Of a DNA stretch of 5,475 bases, positions 1-5,475 are shown piece by piece. Position 1 is the stretch's first letter. Each line of letters begins with the position of its first letter. Source of the stretch: an uncultured Ruminococcus sp. (GTDB taxonomy: Bacteria; Bacillota; Clostridia; Oscillospirales; CAG-272); NCBI GenBank assembly GCA_902766115.1, contig CACXCL010000099.1:1-5475 (forward strand), in the 5' to 3' direction. The translations under genes were made by a program, and so were the position numbers. Below the pieces are notes generated by a model. It saw nothing but the letters and a program-made list of their open reading frames with translations. It ran no database searches and was not told where the DNA came from.

Positions 1-441
1 CGTTTCGTTGTCCGCGATGGACAGATCGTGGCACGCGCCGAAGAAATTATCGCCGATCTCGGTGTCGAAGAGCTTCGCCACGTCGTCGGTCAGCACCACG
101 TCGCTGTCGAGGTAGAGCCCCTTGTCGAGATCGGGAAACATGGTCGGGATGAACAGCCTGAAGTAGATCGTCAGAGTAAAGTAGTTGTGGCGCAGCCTGT
201 TGTTGATTCTGTCGTCAAATACGTTCATATCCGCCGTCATGGGACGGAAGTCGATCCTGAAGTTGTCCGTCGCCAGGGCTCCGAGTTTTTTGATGTTCTC
301 GTCGGACAGACCACGGTTCAGGACGTGGGCGACGTACCGCCTCTCCGGATTTGAGTTTTTGACAGCCGAGTTCAGGGCAACCGCGAGAAGCGGAGCGTAA
401 ACGTCGTCGACTGAGAAAAAAATGGGGACCTCTCGTGTCAT
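1..441 (-). CDS. GT8-family glycosyltransferase, N-terminal part (gene runs off left edge)
   Basis: The first 147 residues of a glycosyltransferase family 8 protein are visible; the C-terminal half lies outside the window. The N-terminus (FFSVDDVYAPLLAVALNS, residues 8-25) is the usual GT8 first strand and helix, where the family binds the nucleotide of a UDP-sugar. The metal-binding DxD motif is DSD at residues 112-114, within LYLDSDVVLTDD, followed by the typical VAKLF. The aromatic run around residues 87-98 (YFTLTIYFRLFI) also matches the family. Known GT8 enzymes are retaining transferases acting on the cytoplasmic side, for example in lipopolysaccharide or capsule assembly; donor and acceptor here are unknown. 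The ATG at 441-439 overlaps the stop of the upstream GT8 gene as ATGA, so the two are probably translationally coupled. A weaker AAAGGA-type ribosome binding site lies about 10 nt ahead. The family call is secure, the substrate is not. Confidence 0.9.
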   Translation of the reverse strand, partial: MTREVPIFFSVDDVYAPLLAVALNSAVKNSNPERRYVAHVLNRGLSDENIKKLGALATDNFRIDFRPMTADMNVFDDRINNRLRHNYFTLTIYFRLFIPTMFPDLDKGLYLDSDVVLTDDVAKLFDTEIGDNFFGACHDLSIADNET

Positions 442-1253
442 CTCTTATCGTTTCCTTTCGCTTTTATTTTTTCATATTCTTCGAAAATATCGTCGAATTC
501 ATAAATTTTCAGCACCCGGTGGACCCTGTCGTAGTCCCATGGCTTGACGGTCACCGGCCGGAACTTCGGTATGTATCTGAAATACGTGGTGAAGTGCTTG
601 AACACAGTGCGCCTGTATATCTTTTTCTGGGCGTTGTACCTTCCGGGGATCTTCTTTTTCACCGCCAGCTTGTTCAGGGACGACTGATCGGGCATGAAGA
701 TCTTTTTTGTGCGGCACATTTCCCGGCATTTGCCGAGCAGCCCGCTCTCCCGGATCTTTTTCATGTTCATAAGCAGGACGCCGGAGTTGAAATAGTCGTG
801 GCGCAGGACGTTTCCGAAAAACCACTTGCCGTAGCGGTCCGGCACTCCCGCGATCTCCACGGACGAGATATCGGTGTCGTACATATCGTCGAAGGGCGCG
901 CGGCACAGCACGTCCGTGTCGAGGTAGAGTATTTTGTCCGGGATCTCCGGGACGAGATCCGCGAAAAGCCTGAGCATACAGAACGGAGTGAAACGGGTGT
1001 CCATATTGGGCTCGGGACGGTACGAGCCGAACAGCTCGGTTATATCGAAAAGTCTTACGGTCCCGCCGTTGCCTTTTTCCCTGACGGTCCCTTGAAGCCT
1101 GTCCGCAAAGTCGGGTCCGACGGGTGTGTGACCGTCGATGGAGGCGGTGAGTATGTATATATCCGCGTCACGGCCCGTGTGTTTCAGTATAGAGAGCACG
1201 GACAGGAATATCCCGTCTCCGACATTCGCGTCGCCGCAGAAAAGTATGTTCAT
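438..1253 (-). CDS. GT8-family glycosyltransferase
   Basis: This is a complete 271-residue glycosyltransferase family 8 protein. It opens with MNILFCGDANVGDGIFLSV, the nucleotide-binding first strand. The metal-binding DxD is DTD at residues 112-114 in ILYLDTDVL. FNSGVLLMN at 155-163 and PDQSSLN at 188-194 are the usual GT8 active-site segments. Near the C-terminus His220 and a KPW at 237-239 recall the HxxGxxKPW metal/nucleotide motif, but here the two parts are 16 residues apart, as I recall for one Gram-positive GT8 subgroup. No signal peptide or membrane segment is seen, so it is probably cytoplasmic or peripherally bound. The ATG at 1253-1251 is preferred over a GTG at 1256 because it sits 7 nt from a GGAGG. 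It is the first gene of a unit with the following GT8 gene (ATGA overlap) and lies behind a possible promoter at 1275-1280. It probably transfers a hexose to a surface glycan; the acceptor is unknown. Confidence 0.92.
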   Translation of the reverse strand: MNILFCGDANVGDGIFLSVLSILKHTGRDADIYILTASIDGHTPVGPDFADRLQGTVREKGNGGTVRLFDITELFGSYRPEPNMDTRFTPFCMLRLFADLVPEIPDKILYLDTDVLCRAPFDDMYDTDISSVEIAGVPDRYGKWFFGNVLRHDYFNSGVLLMNMKKIRESGLLGKCREMCRTKKIFMPDQSSLNKLAVKKKIPGRYNAQKKIYRRTVFKHFTTYFRYIPKFRPVTVKPWDYDRVHRVLKIYEFDDIFEEYEKIKAKGNDKR

Positions 1254-1260
1254 CACGTCA

Positions 1261-1265
1261 CCTCC
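1261..1265 (-). promoter_or_regulatory. Ribosome binding site deciding the start of the GT8 gene
   Basis: GGAGG on the minus strand lies 4 nt before a GTG (1256-1254) and 7 nt before the ATG (1253-1251). The 7-nt spacing is in the normal range and 4 nt is short, so the ATG is the better start. Confidence 0.8.
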
Positions 1266-1274
1266 GATGCTGAT

Positions 1275-1303
1275 ATTATATACGTTCCGACATAAAAGGA
1301 AAA
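1275..1303 (-). promoter_or_regulatory. Possible sigma-A-type promoter for the GT8 gene pair
   Basis: A perfect TATAAT box lies on the minus strand at 1280-1275. Seventeen bases upstream, at 1303-1298, is TTTTCC, a poor match to TTGACA, and there is no extended -10 TG. Transcription would start near 1268, giving a leader of about 15 nt that just includes the GGAGG. A promoter is expected here because intrinsic terminators separate this gene from the upstream operon. The weak -35 keeps confidence moderate. Confidence 0.45.
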
Positions 1304-1304
1304 C

Positions 1305-1339
1305 CCACAGACCGTAGATGCGTGCTCTACGGTCCGTGG
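1305..1339 (-). terminator. Strong hairpin with T-rich tail (second terminator or attenuator)
   Basis: Arms 1305-1318 and 1326-1339 pair over 14 positions around a 7-nt loop. On the plus strand one pair is an A/C mismatch (1309/1335). On the minus strand the same pair becomes a U-G wobble, so the stem is continuous only in minus-strand RNA. Downstream on that strand comes GTTTTCCTTTT (1304-1294), the shape of a rho-independent terminator. The plus strand also has five T's at 1346-1350, 6 nt past the stem, so weak bidirectional action is possible. It could be a backup terminator for the upstream operon, or an attenuator if transcription enters from further upstream. Confidence 0.6.
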
Positions 1340-1365
1340 ACGGGCTTTTTCATCCGGTAGAATCA

Positions 1366-1386
1366 GACTCTACGATTCGTAGAATC
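1366..1386 (-). other. Small hairpin sharing the TCTACG/CGTAGA core with its neighbour
   Basis: Arms 1366-1374 and 1378-1386 form a 9-bp stem with a 3-nt loop. One position (1368/1384) is a C/A mismatch on the plus strand but a G-U wobble on the minus strand. No T-tract follows, so it is not itself a terminator. The stem core TCTACG...CGTAGA also occurs in the larger hairpin at 1305-1339, and GTAGAATC recurs directly at 1357-1364 and 1379-1386. Its role is unknown. Confidence 0.5.
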
Positions 1387-1426
1387 AAAAAAACGCCCTG
1401 TTTTTCACGAAACAGGGACGTTTTTT
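1387..1426 (-). terminator. Intrinsic terminator after the XRE regulator gene
   Basis: An 8-bp core stem (1396-1403 with 1410-1417, six-base loop) extends through a single bulged A (1418) into CG/CG and a run of A-T pairs (1388-1393 with 1421-1426). On the minus strand the stem ends in seven T's, starting a few bases after the regulator stop codon (1435). The mirrored A and T tracts would let it work on both strands. It most likely ends the ABC-F/mnmM/carboxypeptidase/regulator operon. Confidence 0.88.
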
Positions 1427-1434
1427 CTGTCAGA

Positions 1435-2034
1435 TCACTTTCTCGGCTTTTTGATGAACGACCAGAGGATTATGACGATCTGACCGGCAACTCCGAGAAG
1501 ATAGATCAGGAAAACCGATTTTCTGAAATAGAGGAAGGTCATGTGGATCGCCGCCAGTATCGACCACATGAGTCCGGAGATGATGACGTAGTTGGTCCTC
1601 GGGTTAAACCACACGGAATTGAACACAAGGGCGATGATCAGCACTACCGGGACCGCGTAAACGAGATACAGCCACTGGAACGACATCCTGCCGATGATCA
1701 GCGTGGTGATGATGAACGCGAAGATGGCAGTGACCCATGCGGCAGATTCGGAGATATACGTTATGACCCTGCGGTTGTATATCGCCTCCTCGCGTTTGTT
1801 CTCACGGTATTTTTCGTCCATGTTTTCCGCGGTGACCAGGTAGTTCACCGTGACCCCGAACAGATCCGCGATATCGCACAAAACGGAAATGTCGGGGGTC
1901 GATTCCGCGCGCTCCCATTTCGAGATGGTCTTGTCGGAATAGTTGAGCTTCTCGCCCAGTTCCGACTGGGTCATATTGTTGAGAAGCCGCAGCTCCGTTA
2001 TATTTTTTGCAACTGTCGTTTTTACGTCGTTCAT
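1435..2034 (-). CDS. Membrane-anchored XRE-family (Cro/CI-type HTH) regulator
   Basis: This 199-residue protein has an N-terminal Cro/CI-type helix-turn-helix domain (about residues 9-66). TQSELGEKLNYSDKTISKW at 22-40 contains the turn and recognition helix, and PDISVLCDIADLFGV at 47-61 closes the fold. A charged linker (about 70-90) leads to four predicted membrane helices near 97-115, 119-140, 149-170 and 174-193, then a short basic tail (KKPRK). The HTH must face the cytoplasm, and four helices put the tail there too. HTH proteins with such C-terminal membrane bundles are common in Bacillota; they bind DNA while membrane-held, and for most the signal is unknown. The start is ATG 2034, one base after the carboxypeptidase stop and 5 nt from a GGAGG, so the gene is translationally coupled to that enzyme. 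A terminator follows at once. Cell-envelope sensing or autoregulation is my inference. Confidence 0.9.
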   Translation of the reverse strand: MNDVKTTVAKNITELRLLNNMTQSELGEKLNYSDKTISKWERAESTPDISVLCDIADLFGVTVNYLVTAENMDEKYRENKREEAIYNRRVITYISESAAWVTAIFAFIITTLIIGRMSFQWLYLVYAVPVVLIIALVFNSVWFNPRTNYVIISGLMWSILAAIHMTFLYFRKSVFLIYLLGVAGQIVIILWSFIKKPRK

Positions 2035-2035
2035 A

Positions 2036-3727
2036 TCAACCTCCATCGGAAGAATCCACTGTCGCATCCGTTCCGGATGAGGCGGAGAATTCCTCGAGAC
2101 ACAACCCGCCACTGTGAATGGCGTACGCCGCGTTCCGTCCGACGAACCGCCAGTGCCACGGCTCGTAGGACACGCCGGTGATCTCCGTCTTGGCGGAGGG
2201 GTATCTTTCGATAAATCCGAACTTCCACGCGTTGTCGGTAAGCCAGCGGTATGCGTCCGTGTCTGCGAACTCCACCGTGGCGTATTCAAGATTGTGCATA
2301 TCCACGCAGAGCCCCGTCTGATGCTCGCTGGTCCCGGGACGTGACGAATAGGTCACGACGATGGCCTCCGCGTCTTCCCTTGAAAGCCCGGGATCCGCCT
2401 CCATTTCCGCCTCCACGTAGTCGTTGAACAGCGTTTCCTGGTAGTCGTACGATCTGTATCCGCTTGTCACTCCCATGTCGGTGATCCCCGCTGTCGCCAT
2501 TTCGTCGAACAGAGCTTCCAGAGCCATAGCGGCGCAGTGCCTGAGCTGCTGTGTCTCCCTGCCGTCGTTTTTGGTATTCCTCACGTCGGTCAGATCGTCC
2601 GGGATGTAATCCATAGCCATGGGCGACGAGGAATTGACCAGAACGGTGTAGTCGCCGTCCCGGGGATTCATGTATTCCTCGTACGCCGAAAGATCAGCGG
2701 TAAAGGTGACAGCAGGCGCCGCGGCGGGACGGGCGTCAAAATCCGGCGCGTCCATGGGAGCCGTCGATTTCAGCTTCAGCGTCACGGGAACGTAGACCAC
2801 GTTGCCCGGGACGGAGTTTTCCTCGTCCTCTATACGCGATATCGTGATGGAATTCCGTGACTTGTTATACGTTACCGTGATCCCGTCGATGTATTCCGCC
2901 ACGAAATCGCCCGATACCCATACTTCTTCTCCGTAGAGAACGGAATCGACGTCCACCGTCAGGGGACGGGAGTTCACCGTCACCGTCCTTGTGTCGACGG
3001 TGAAGACCAGGGATTCCTCTTTCCCCGTTCCGGCTCCGTCAGACTGGCCGTCAGGGTCCGGGAGTACGAACTTCATTTCCCGCGCGTTGCCGGTGACCGC
3101 CATGGACAGATAATCCGCCACGTCGTTGAAACAGACGTACATCTTTCCGTTTTTGAAAGCCGTTCCGTAGGACACGGTCCTGACCCGGGTCCCGCCGTAG
3201 ACGTACGTGATCTTGCCTCCCGATCTCCCGTCGGGGGAGCGTGTGAAAAACACGGCGAAGAGGATCGCGGCGACTACCGCCAGGATAACGAAGATGACCG
3301 CGCCGACGGCTACTCTTCCGAAGAACGTCTTTCTCGCCTTTTTCCTCTCCTCGCGGCGGCGCGCTTTGATTTTTTTCTCGAGTTTCTTTTTTTCTTCCTT
3401 CAGTTGCTTTTCACGCCTCAGCGATTCCTGCCGGCGTCTCTCCCGCTCTTCCTCAGCGCGCTGACGGCGCAGGGCCTCCAGCCGGGCGCGGCTCCTCGCC
3501 TCGTCCGACCTGCTCGCGTATCCGTTCCGGCCGCTCCGTCCGTACTGATAGTCACCGCGCGGCTGCCGTCCGTTCAGGGAACGGTCGCTCCCGTTTCCTG
3601 ACCTGGTCCTGTTTTGCGCCGGGGCGTTTCTTTGTCGGGACTGTCCTCCGCTCCCGGCGGATCGACGGCCGTATCCGGCTGCTCCGTAGGGATCGGAGGT
3701 CGGTCTTCTGTATCTGTTGTCGCTCAT
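2036..3727 (-). CDS. Membrane-bound M15-family (VanY/LdcB-type) carboxypeptidase
   Basis: This 563-residue protein trims peptidoglycan stem peptides outside the cell. Its C-terminal half (about 395-545) is a zinc carboxypeptidase of family M15. SGYRSYDYQ at 422-430 carries the substrate-binding Arg425. SEHQTGLCVD at 467-476 matches SxHxxGxxxD, with zinc ligands His469 and Asp476. EPWHWRFVG at 522-530 gives catalytic Glu522 and zinc ligand His525. All key residues are present, so it should be active, as a D,D- or L,D-carboxypeptidase. A single membrane helix lies at about 139-161. Between it and the enzyme, residues 172-298 resemble the copper-amine-oxidase-N-like stalk domain of Bacillota surface proteins. 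The N-terminal 137 residues are cytoplasmic and odd: a Gly/Arg/Ser/Asn-rich disordered stretch (1-75), then a highly charged Arg/Lys/Glu coiled coil (76-133). The ATG at 3727 has GGAGG 6 nt upstream. It sits 33 nt after mnmM and directly precedes the XRE gene. Confidence 0.92.
   Translation of the reverse strand: MSDNRYRRPTSDPYGAAGYGRRSAGSGGQSRQRNAPAQNRTRSGNGSDRSLNGRQPRGDYQYGRSGRNGYASRSDEARSRARLEALRRQRAEEERERRRQESLRREKQLKEEKKKLEKKIKARRREERKKARKTFFGRVAVGAVIFVILAVVAAILFAVFFTRSPDGRSGGKITYVYGGTRVRTVSYGTAFKNGKMYVCFNDVADYLSMAVTGNAREMKFVLPDPDGQSDGAGTGKEESLVFTVDTRTVTVNSRPLTVDVDSVLYGEEVWVSGDFVAEYIDGITVTYNKSRNSITISRIEDEENSVPGNVVYVPVTLKLKSTAPMDAPDFDARPAAAPAVTFTADLSAYEEYMNPRDGDYTVLVNSSSPMAMDYIPDDLTDVRNTKNDGRETQQLRHCAAMALEALFDEMATAGITDMGVTSGYRSYDYQETLFNDYVEAEMEADPGLSREDAEAIVVTYSSRPGTSEHQTGLCVDMHNLEYATVEFADTDAYRWLTDNAWKFGFIERYPSAKTEITGVSYEPWHWRFVGRNAAYAIHSGGLCLEEFSASSGTDATVDSSDGG
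2040..2044 (-). promoter_or_regulatory. Ribosome binding site of the XRE gene, embedded in the carboxypeptidase gene
   Basis: GGAGG on the minus strand lies within the last codons of the carboxypeptidase, 5 nt before the regulator's ATG at 2034. It overlaps an ATG at 2046 in the same frame, which would add four residues but has no site of its own. This fixes the start at 2034 and suggests translational coupling. Confidence 0.8.
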
Positions 3728-3760
3728 GTTCGCCCTCCTCCTGACGTTCAGGATGAAGTG

Positions 3761-4315
3761 TTACTTTGATTCCACCGTGAAGAAAAACGGACTTGTCGGG
3801 GAATTGACTATTTTGATCTGCGAGACTGTGTATCTGAAGCGTGATACCCCGGAAAGGTATTCGAGAAGCGCCTCGCCCTCGGCGGCGCCCTCCGGGTGGC
3901 CGGGATAGACCGCCACGACAAGGATCGCGTCCTCGCCCAGCATCCCGATGGCGTTTTCCACCGCCGGGAGAGTGGTGACTCTCGCAGTTGTCAGCGATTT
4001 GTTGCCGGAGCCCGGGAGATACCCGAGATTGAACACCCCGGCGCGGATCTTTTCCGTTACGAATTCCGGCGCTCTGTGGTGGGAGGCGAGGATCAGCTCC
4101 CAGTTTTCGGGACATCCCGAGGAGACGAGGTTCTCCCTCGTCTTGTCGAGGGCTCTCTGCTGGATGTCGAAGGCGTAGACTTTGCCCTCCGGACCCACCG
4201 TCTTCGACAGAAAGACCGTGTCGTGTCCGTTGCCCATGGTGAAATCCACCGCAGTGTCTCCCGGGCGCAGGTGAGTCGTGAGGAACTGCTTTTGCATATC
4301 GAGAAGGTCAAGCAT
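3761..4315 (-). CDS. mnmM: tRNA 5-aminomethyl(-2-thio)uridine34 methyltransferase, MnmM/YtqB family
   Basis: This 184-residue class I SAM-dependent methyltransferase has the length and motifs of YtqB, renamed MnmM. In that family it methylates nm5(s2)U34 of certain tRNAs to mnm5(s2)U34, the last step of a wobble-base modification begun by MnmE/MnmG, in bacteria without bifunctional MnmC. Visible motifs are the SAM-binding VDFTMGNGHD at 23-32, the acidic Asp50 after strand two (YAFDIQ), FNLGYLPGSGNK at 95-106 and YPGHPEGAAEG at 137-147. The last two are hallmarks of this family, formerly labelled putative rRNA methylase. It has no membrane segment and is cytosolic. The ATG at 4315 has GAGG 6 nt upstream and overlaps the end of the ABC-F gene by 8 nt, so the pair is coupled and probably co-transcribed. 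The next gene begins 33 nt after its stop with no terminator between. The assignment is from motifs; activity is not shown here. Confidence 0.88.
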   Translation of the reverse strand: MLDLLDMQKQFLTTHLRPGDTAVDFTMGNGHDTVFLSKTVGPEGKVYAFDIQQRALDKTRENLVSSGCPENWELILASHHRAPEFVTEKIRAGVFNLGYLPGSGNKSLTTARVTTLPAVENAIGMLGEDAILVVAVYPGHPEGAAEGEALLEYLSGVSRFRYTVSQIKIVNSPTSPFFFTVESK

Positions 4316-5475
4316 TTCTTACCTCTTCCGTTTTTTGTTTGTTCTGACCGTCGAGGATCGCGCGGAGCTCGTCCTCCTCGCCGTAGAGCTGCATGAGCCG
4401 GTCTTCGGCAACTGTCTTTTTATCGGTGAGCTCGCATGCTCTGAGATAATCCGCAGCCGCTTCGCCGTATAGCTCGTCGTCTATTGCGACGATCTCCGCT
4501 TCCAGCTTTGCGGCCTCGGTCTCCACCGCTTCGAGGCGGCGGGCGGCGCGCCTCAGAGCCTGCGTTTCCTGCTTTCTGGCAAGATATTCGGATTTCCGGT
4601 CCGACGCCGCGGCGTTTTCCTCGCCGCTCTTTTTCACTTCCCCGGAGAGCAGATCGTTTTCCGTAAGTCTGTCGTACGTGGAGATCACGTCGCGCCACGC
4701 CCCGTCCCGGAGAAGGATGAACCGCGTCGCCAGCCGACGGACGAAATATCTGTCGTGAGACACGCAGATCAGCGTGCCGTCAAATCCCGTCAGCGCCTCT
4801 TCCAGCGCCTCCCGGGAATCGATATCAAGGTGATTGGTGGGCTCGTCCAGGATCAGCAGATTGATCTTCGACAAAATGAGCTTCGCCAGAGTAAGTCTCG
4901 CGCGCTCCCCTCCGCTGAGGACAGAGACTTTTTTCTCCACGTCCTCGCCGCGGAACAGAAACTGCGCCAGCGTGTCACGGATCTTCGTCTGAGTGAGTCC
5001 CGGGTAGGCGCTCCATATTTCTTCCAGCACCGTGGACCCGGGATCGAGCCCCTGGTTGTCCTGGGAATAGTACCCGACTTTCACGTTGTACCCGGTCACC
5101 ACCGTGCCGGAGAGGGGCTCGAGTTCGCCCATGAGTATCCTCAGCAGCGTGGACTTTCCGCAGCCGTTGGGACCGGAGATGAACATCCGGTCTCCCTTTT
5201 TGAGAAGGAAGCTGAGATTCTCAAAAAGCATCTTTTCCGGGAATCCCATGGTGAGCTCCCGCGCTTCAAGCACGTCGTTCCCGCTGCTTCCCGGTGAATC
5301 TATCGAAAACGAGATCTTCTTCGGGTCGGCGGAGGGCCTCTCGAGCTTTTCCATCCGGTCGATGGCCTTCATGCGGCTCTCCGCCGCTATGATGTTCCGC
5401 TCTCTGTTCCATTTGCGCTGGTTTTCGATGAACGCTTCCAGCCGCGCGATCTCTTTCTGCTGAAGTTCGTATTTC
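4308..5475 (-). CDS. ABC-F family ATPase, C-terminal part (gene runs off right edge)
   Basis: The last 388 residues of an ABC-F protein are present; the first ATPase domain lies beyond the right edge. The visible part starts in the helical linker between the two ATPase domains (EIARLEAFIENQRKWNR, then MKAIDRMEKLERP), the segment that reaches the ribosomal peptidyl-transferase region in ABC-F proteins. The second ATPase domain follows, with residues counted from the Met at 5372: Walker A GPNGCGKST (67-75), signature LSGGERARL (152-160), Walker B LLILDEPTNHLD (172-183) with catalytic Glu177, and switch His206. The C-terminus (about 255-340) is a charged coiled coil as in Uup/YdiF-type members. 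No transmembrane segments are seen, so it is a soluble translation factor and not a transporter. The linker and coiled coil look like a housekeeping clostridial YdiF/Uup-like type, but a ribosome-protecting antibiotic-resistance role cannot be excluded. Its stop lies inside the start of mnmM. Confidence 0.93.
   Translation of the reverse strand, partial: KYELQQKEIARLEAFIENQRKWNRERNIIAAESRMKAIDRMEKLERPSADPKKISFSIDSPGSSGNDVLEARELTMGFPEKMLFENLSFLLKKGDRMFISGPNGCGKSTLLRILMGELEPLSGTVVTGYNVKVGYYSQDNQGLDPGSTVLEEIWSAYPGLTQTKIRDTLAQFLFRGEDVEKKVSVLSGGERARLTLAKLILSKINLLILDEPTNHLDIDSREALEEALTGFDGTLICVSHDRYFVRRLATRFILLRDGAWRDVISTYDRLTENDLLSGEVKKSGEENAAASDRKSEYLARKQETQALRRAARRLEAVETEAAKLEAEIVAIDDELYGEAAADYLRACELTDKKTVAEDRLMQLYGEEDELRAILDGQNKQKTEEVRNA

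Noticed and set aside
1254..1256. GTG as the start of the GT8 gene
   Set aside because: It is only 4 nt from the GGAGG, while the immediately following ATG has a normal 7-nt spacing and begins the conserved MNILFCGD strand.
435..1295. Long plus-strand open frame (286 codons) opposite the GT8 gene
   Set aside because: It mirrors a gene with clear GT8 motifs on the minus strand. Its product shows no recognisable domain, and long antisense frames are common in GC-biased coding DNA.
1313..1386. Recurrent CGTAGA/TCTACG as a CRISPR-like or tandem repeat array
   Set aside because: The units are only 6-8 bases, alternate in orientation and are irregularly spaced; they are explained by hairpin arms.
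1318..2181. Long plus-strand open frame (287 codons) across the terminators and XRE gene
   Set aside because: It crosses the intergenic hairpins and the antisense of the XRE gene, is rich in Arg/His/Asp as shadow frames are, has no recognisable domain, and no ribosome binding site was evident.
2035..2289. N-terminal extension of the XRE protein
   Set aside because: The extra 85 residues overlap the active-site-coding end of the carboxypeptidase in another frame and are low-complexity. The HTH domain starts right after the ATG at 2034, which has its own GGAGG.
3740..3752. Small inverted repeat (CCTGA/TCAGG) just before the carboxypeptidase start
   Set aside because: It has only five base pairs with a 3-nt loop, leaves the main GGAGG at 3734-3738 free, and has no T-tract; it is probably chance.
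3552..4115. Minus-strand open frame (187 codons) spanning the mnmM and carboxypeptidase genes
   Set aside because: It lies out of frame with two well-supported genes and its product is an Arg/Pro-rich shadow without domain features.
5373..5475. ATG at 5372 as the true start of the ABC-F gene
   Set aside because: The frame stays open to the window edge, and the residues encoded there match the ABC-F interdomain linker, so the gene continues to the right with its first ATPase domain outside the window.

Overview
The window looks like chromosomal DNA from a Gram-positive, low-to-moderate-GC lineage, most probably a Clostridia-type member of the Bacillota. The reasons are strong GGAGG ribosome binding sites, an ABC-F factor with the linker and C-terminal coiled coil typical of that group, an MnmM/YtqB-type tRNA methyltransferase, a four-helix membrane-anchored XRE regulator, and paired GT8 glycosyltransferases. 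Taxonomy is inferred from style only; no rRNA or other marker gene is present.

Every gene I can support lies on the minus strand, so transcription runs from the right edge to the left. The right-hand block (5475 down to 1435) reads as one operon of four tightly packed genes. It holds the C-terminal part of an ABC-F ATPase (runs off the right edge), mnmM (overlaps the ABC-F gene by 8 nt), a single-pass membrane M15 (VanY/LdcB-type) carboxypeptidase (33 nt gap), and an XRE regulator with four membrane helices (1 nt after the peptidase stop, with its ribosome binding site inside the peptidase gene). A hairpin with flanking A/T tracts directly after the regulator gene is a good intrinsic terminator.

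The 181-base gap (1254-1434) holds that terminator, two further hairpins that share a TCTACG/CGTAGA core, and a perfect TATAAT box just ahead of the next gene. It is the only substantial non-coding stretch.

The left-hand block (1253 down to 1) is a second transcription unit. It contains two GT8-family glycosyltransferases coupled by an ATGA stop/start overlap; the second is cut by the left edge. They probably help build a cell-surface polysaccharide or glycosylate a surface component, but the acceptor cannot be read from sequence.

Together the right block mixes translation functions (ribosome factor, wobble-base tRNA modification) with envelope functions (peptidoglycan trimming and a membrane-bound regulator). 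I see no mobile element, CRISPR array, tRNA or rRNA. Nothing here is clearly a new system. The least explained items are the hairpin cluster in the gap, the long basic cytoplasmic tail of the carboxypeptidase, and the close pairing of that enzyme with a membrane-anchored regulator.
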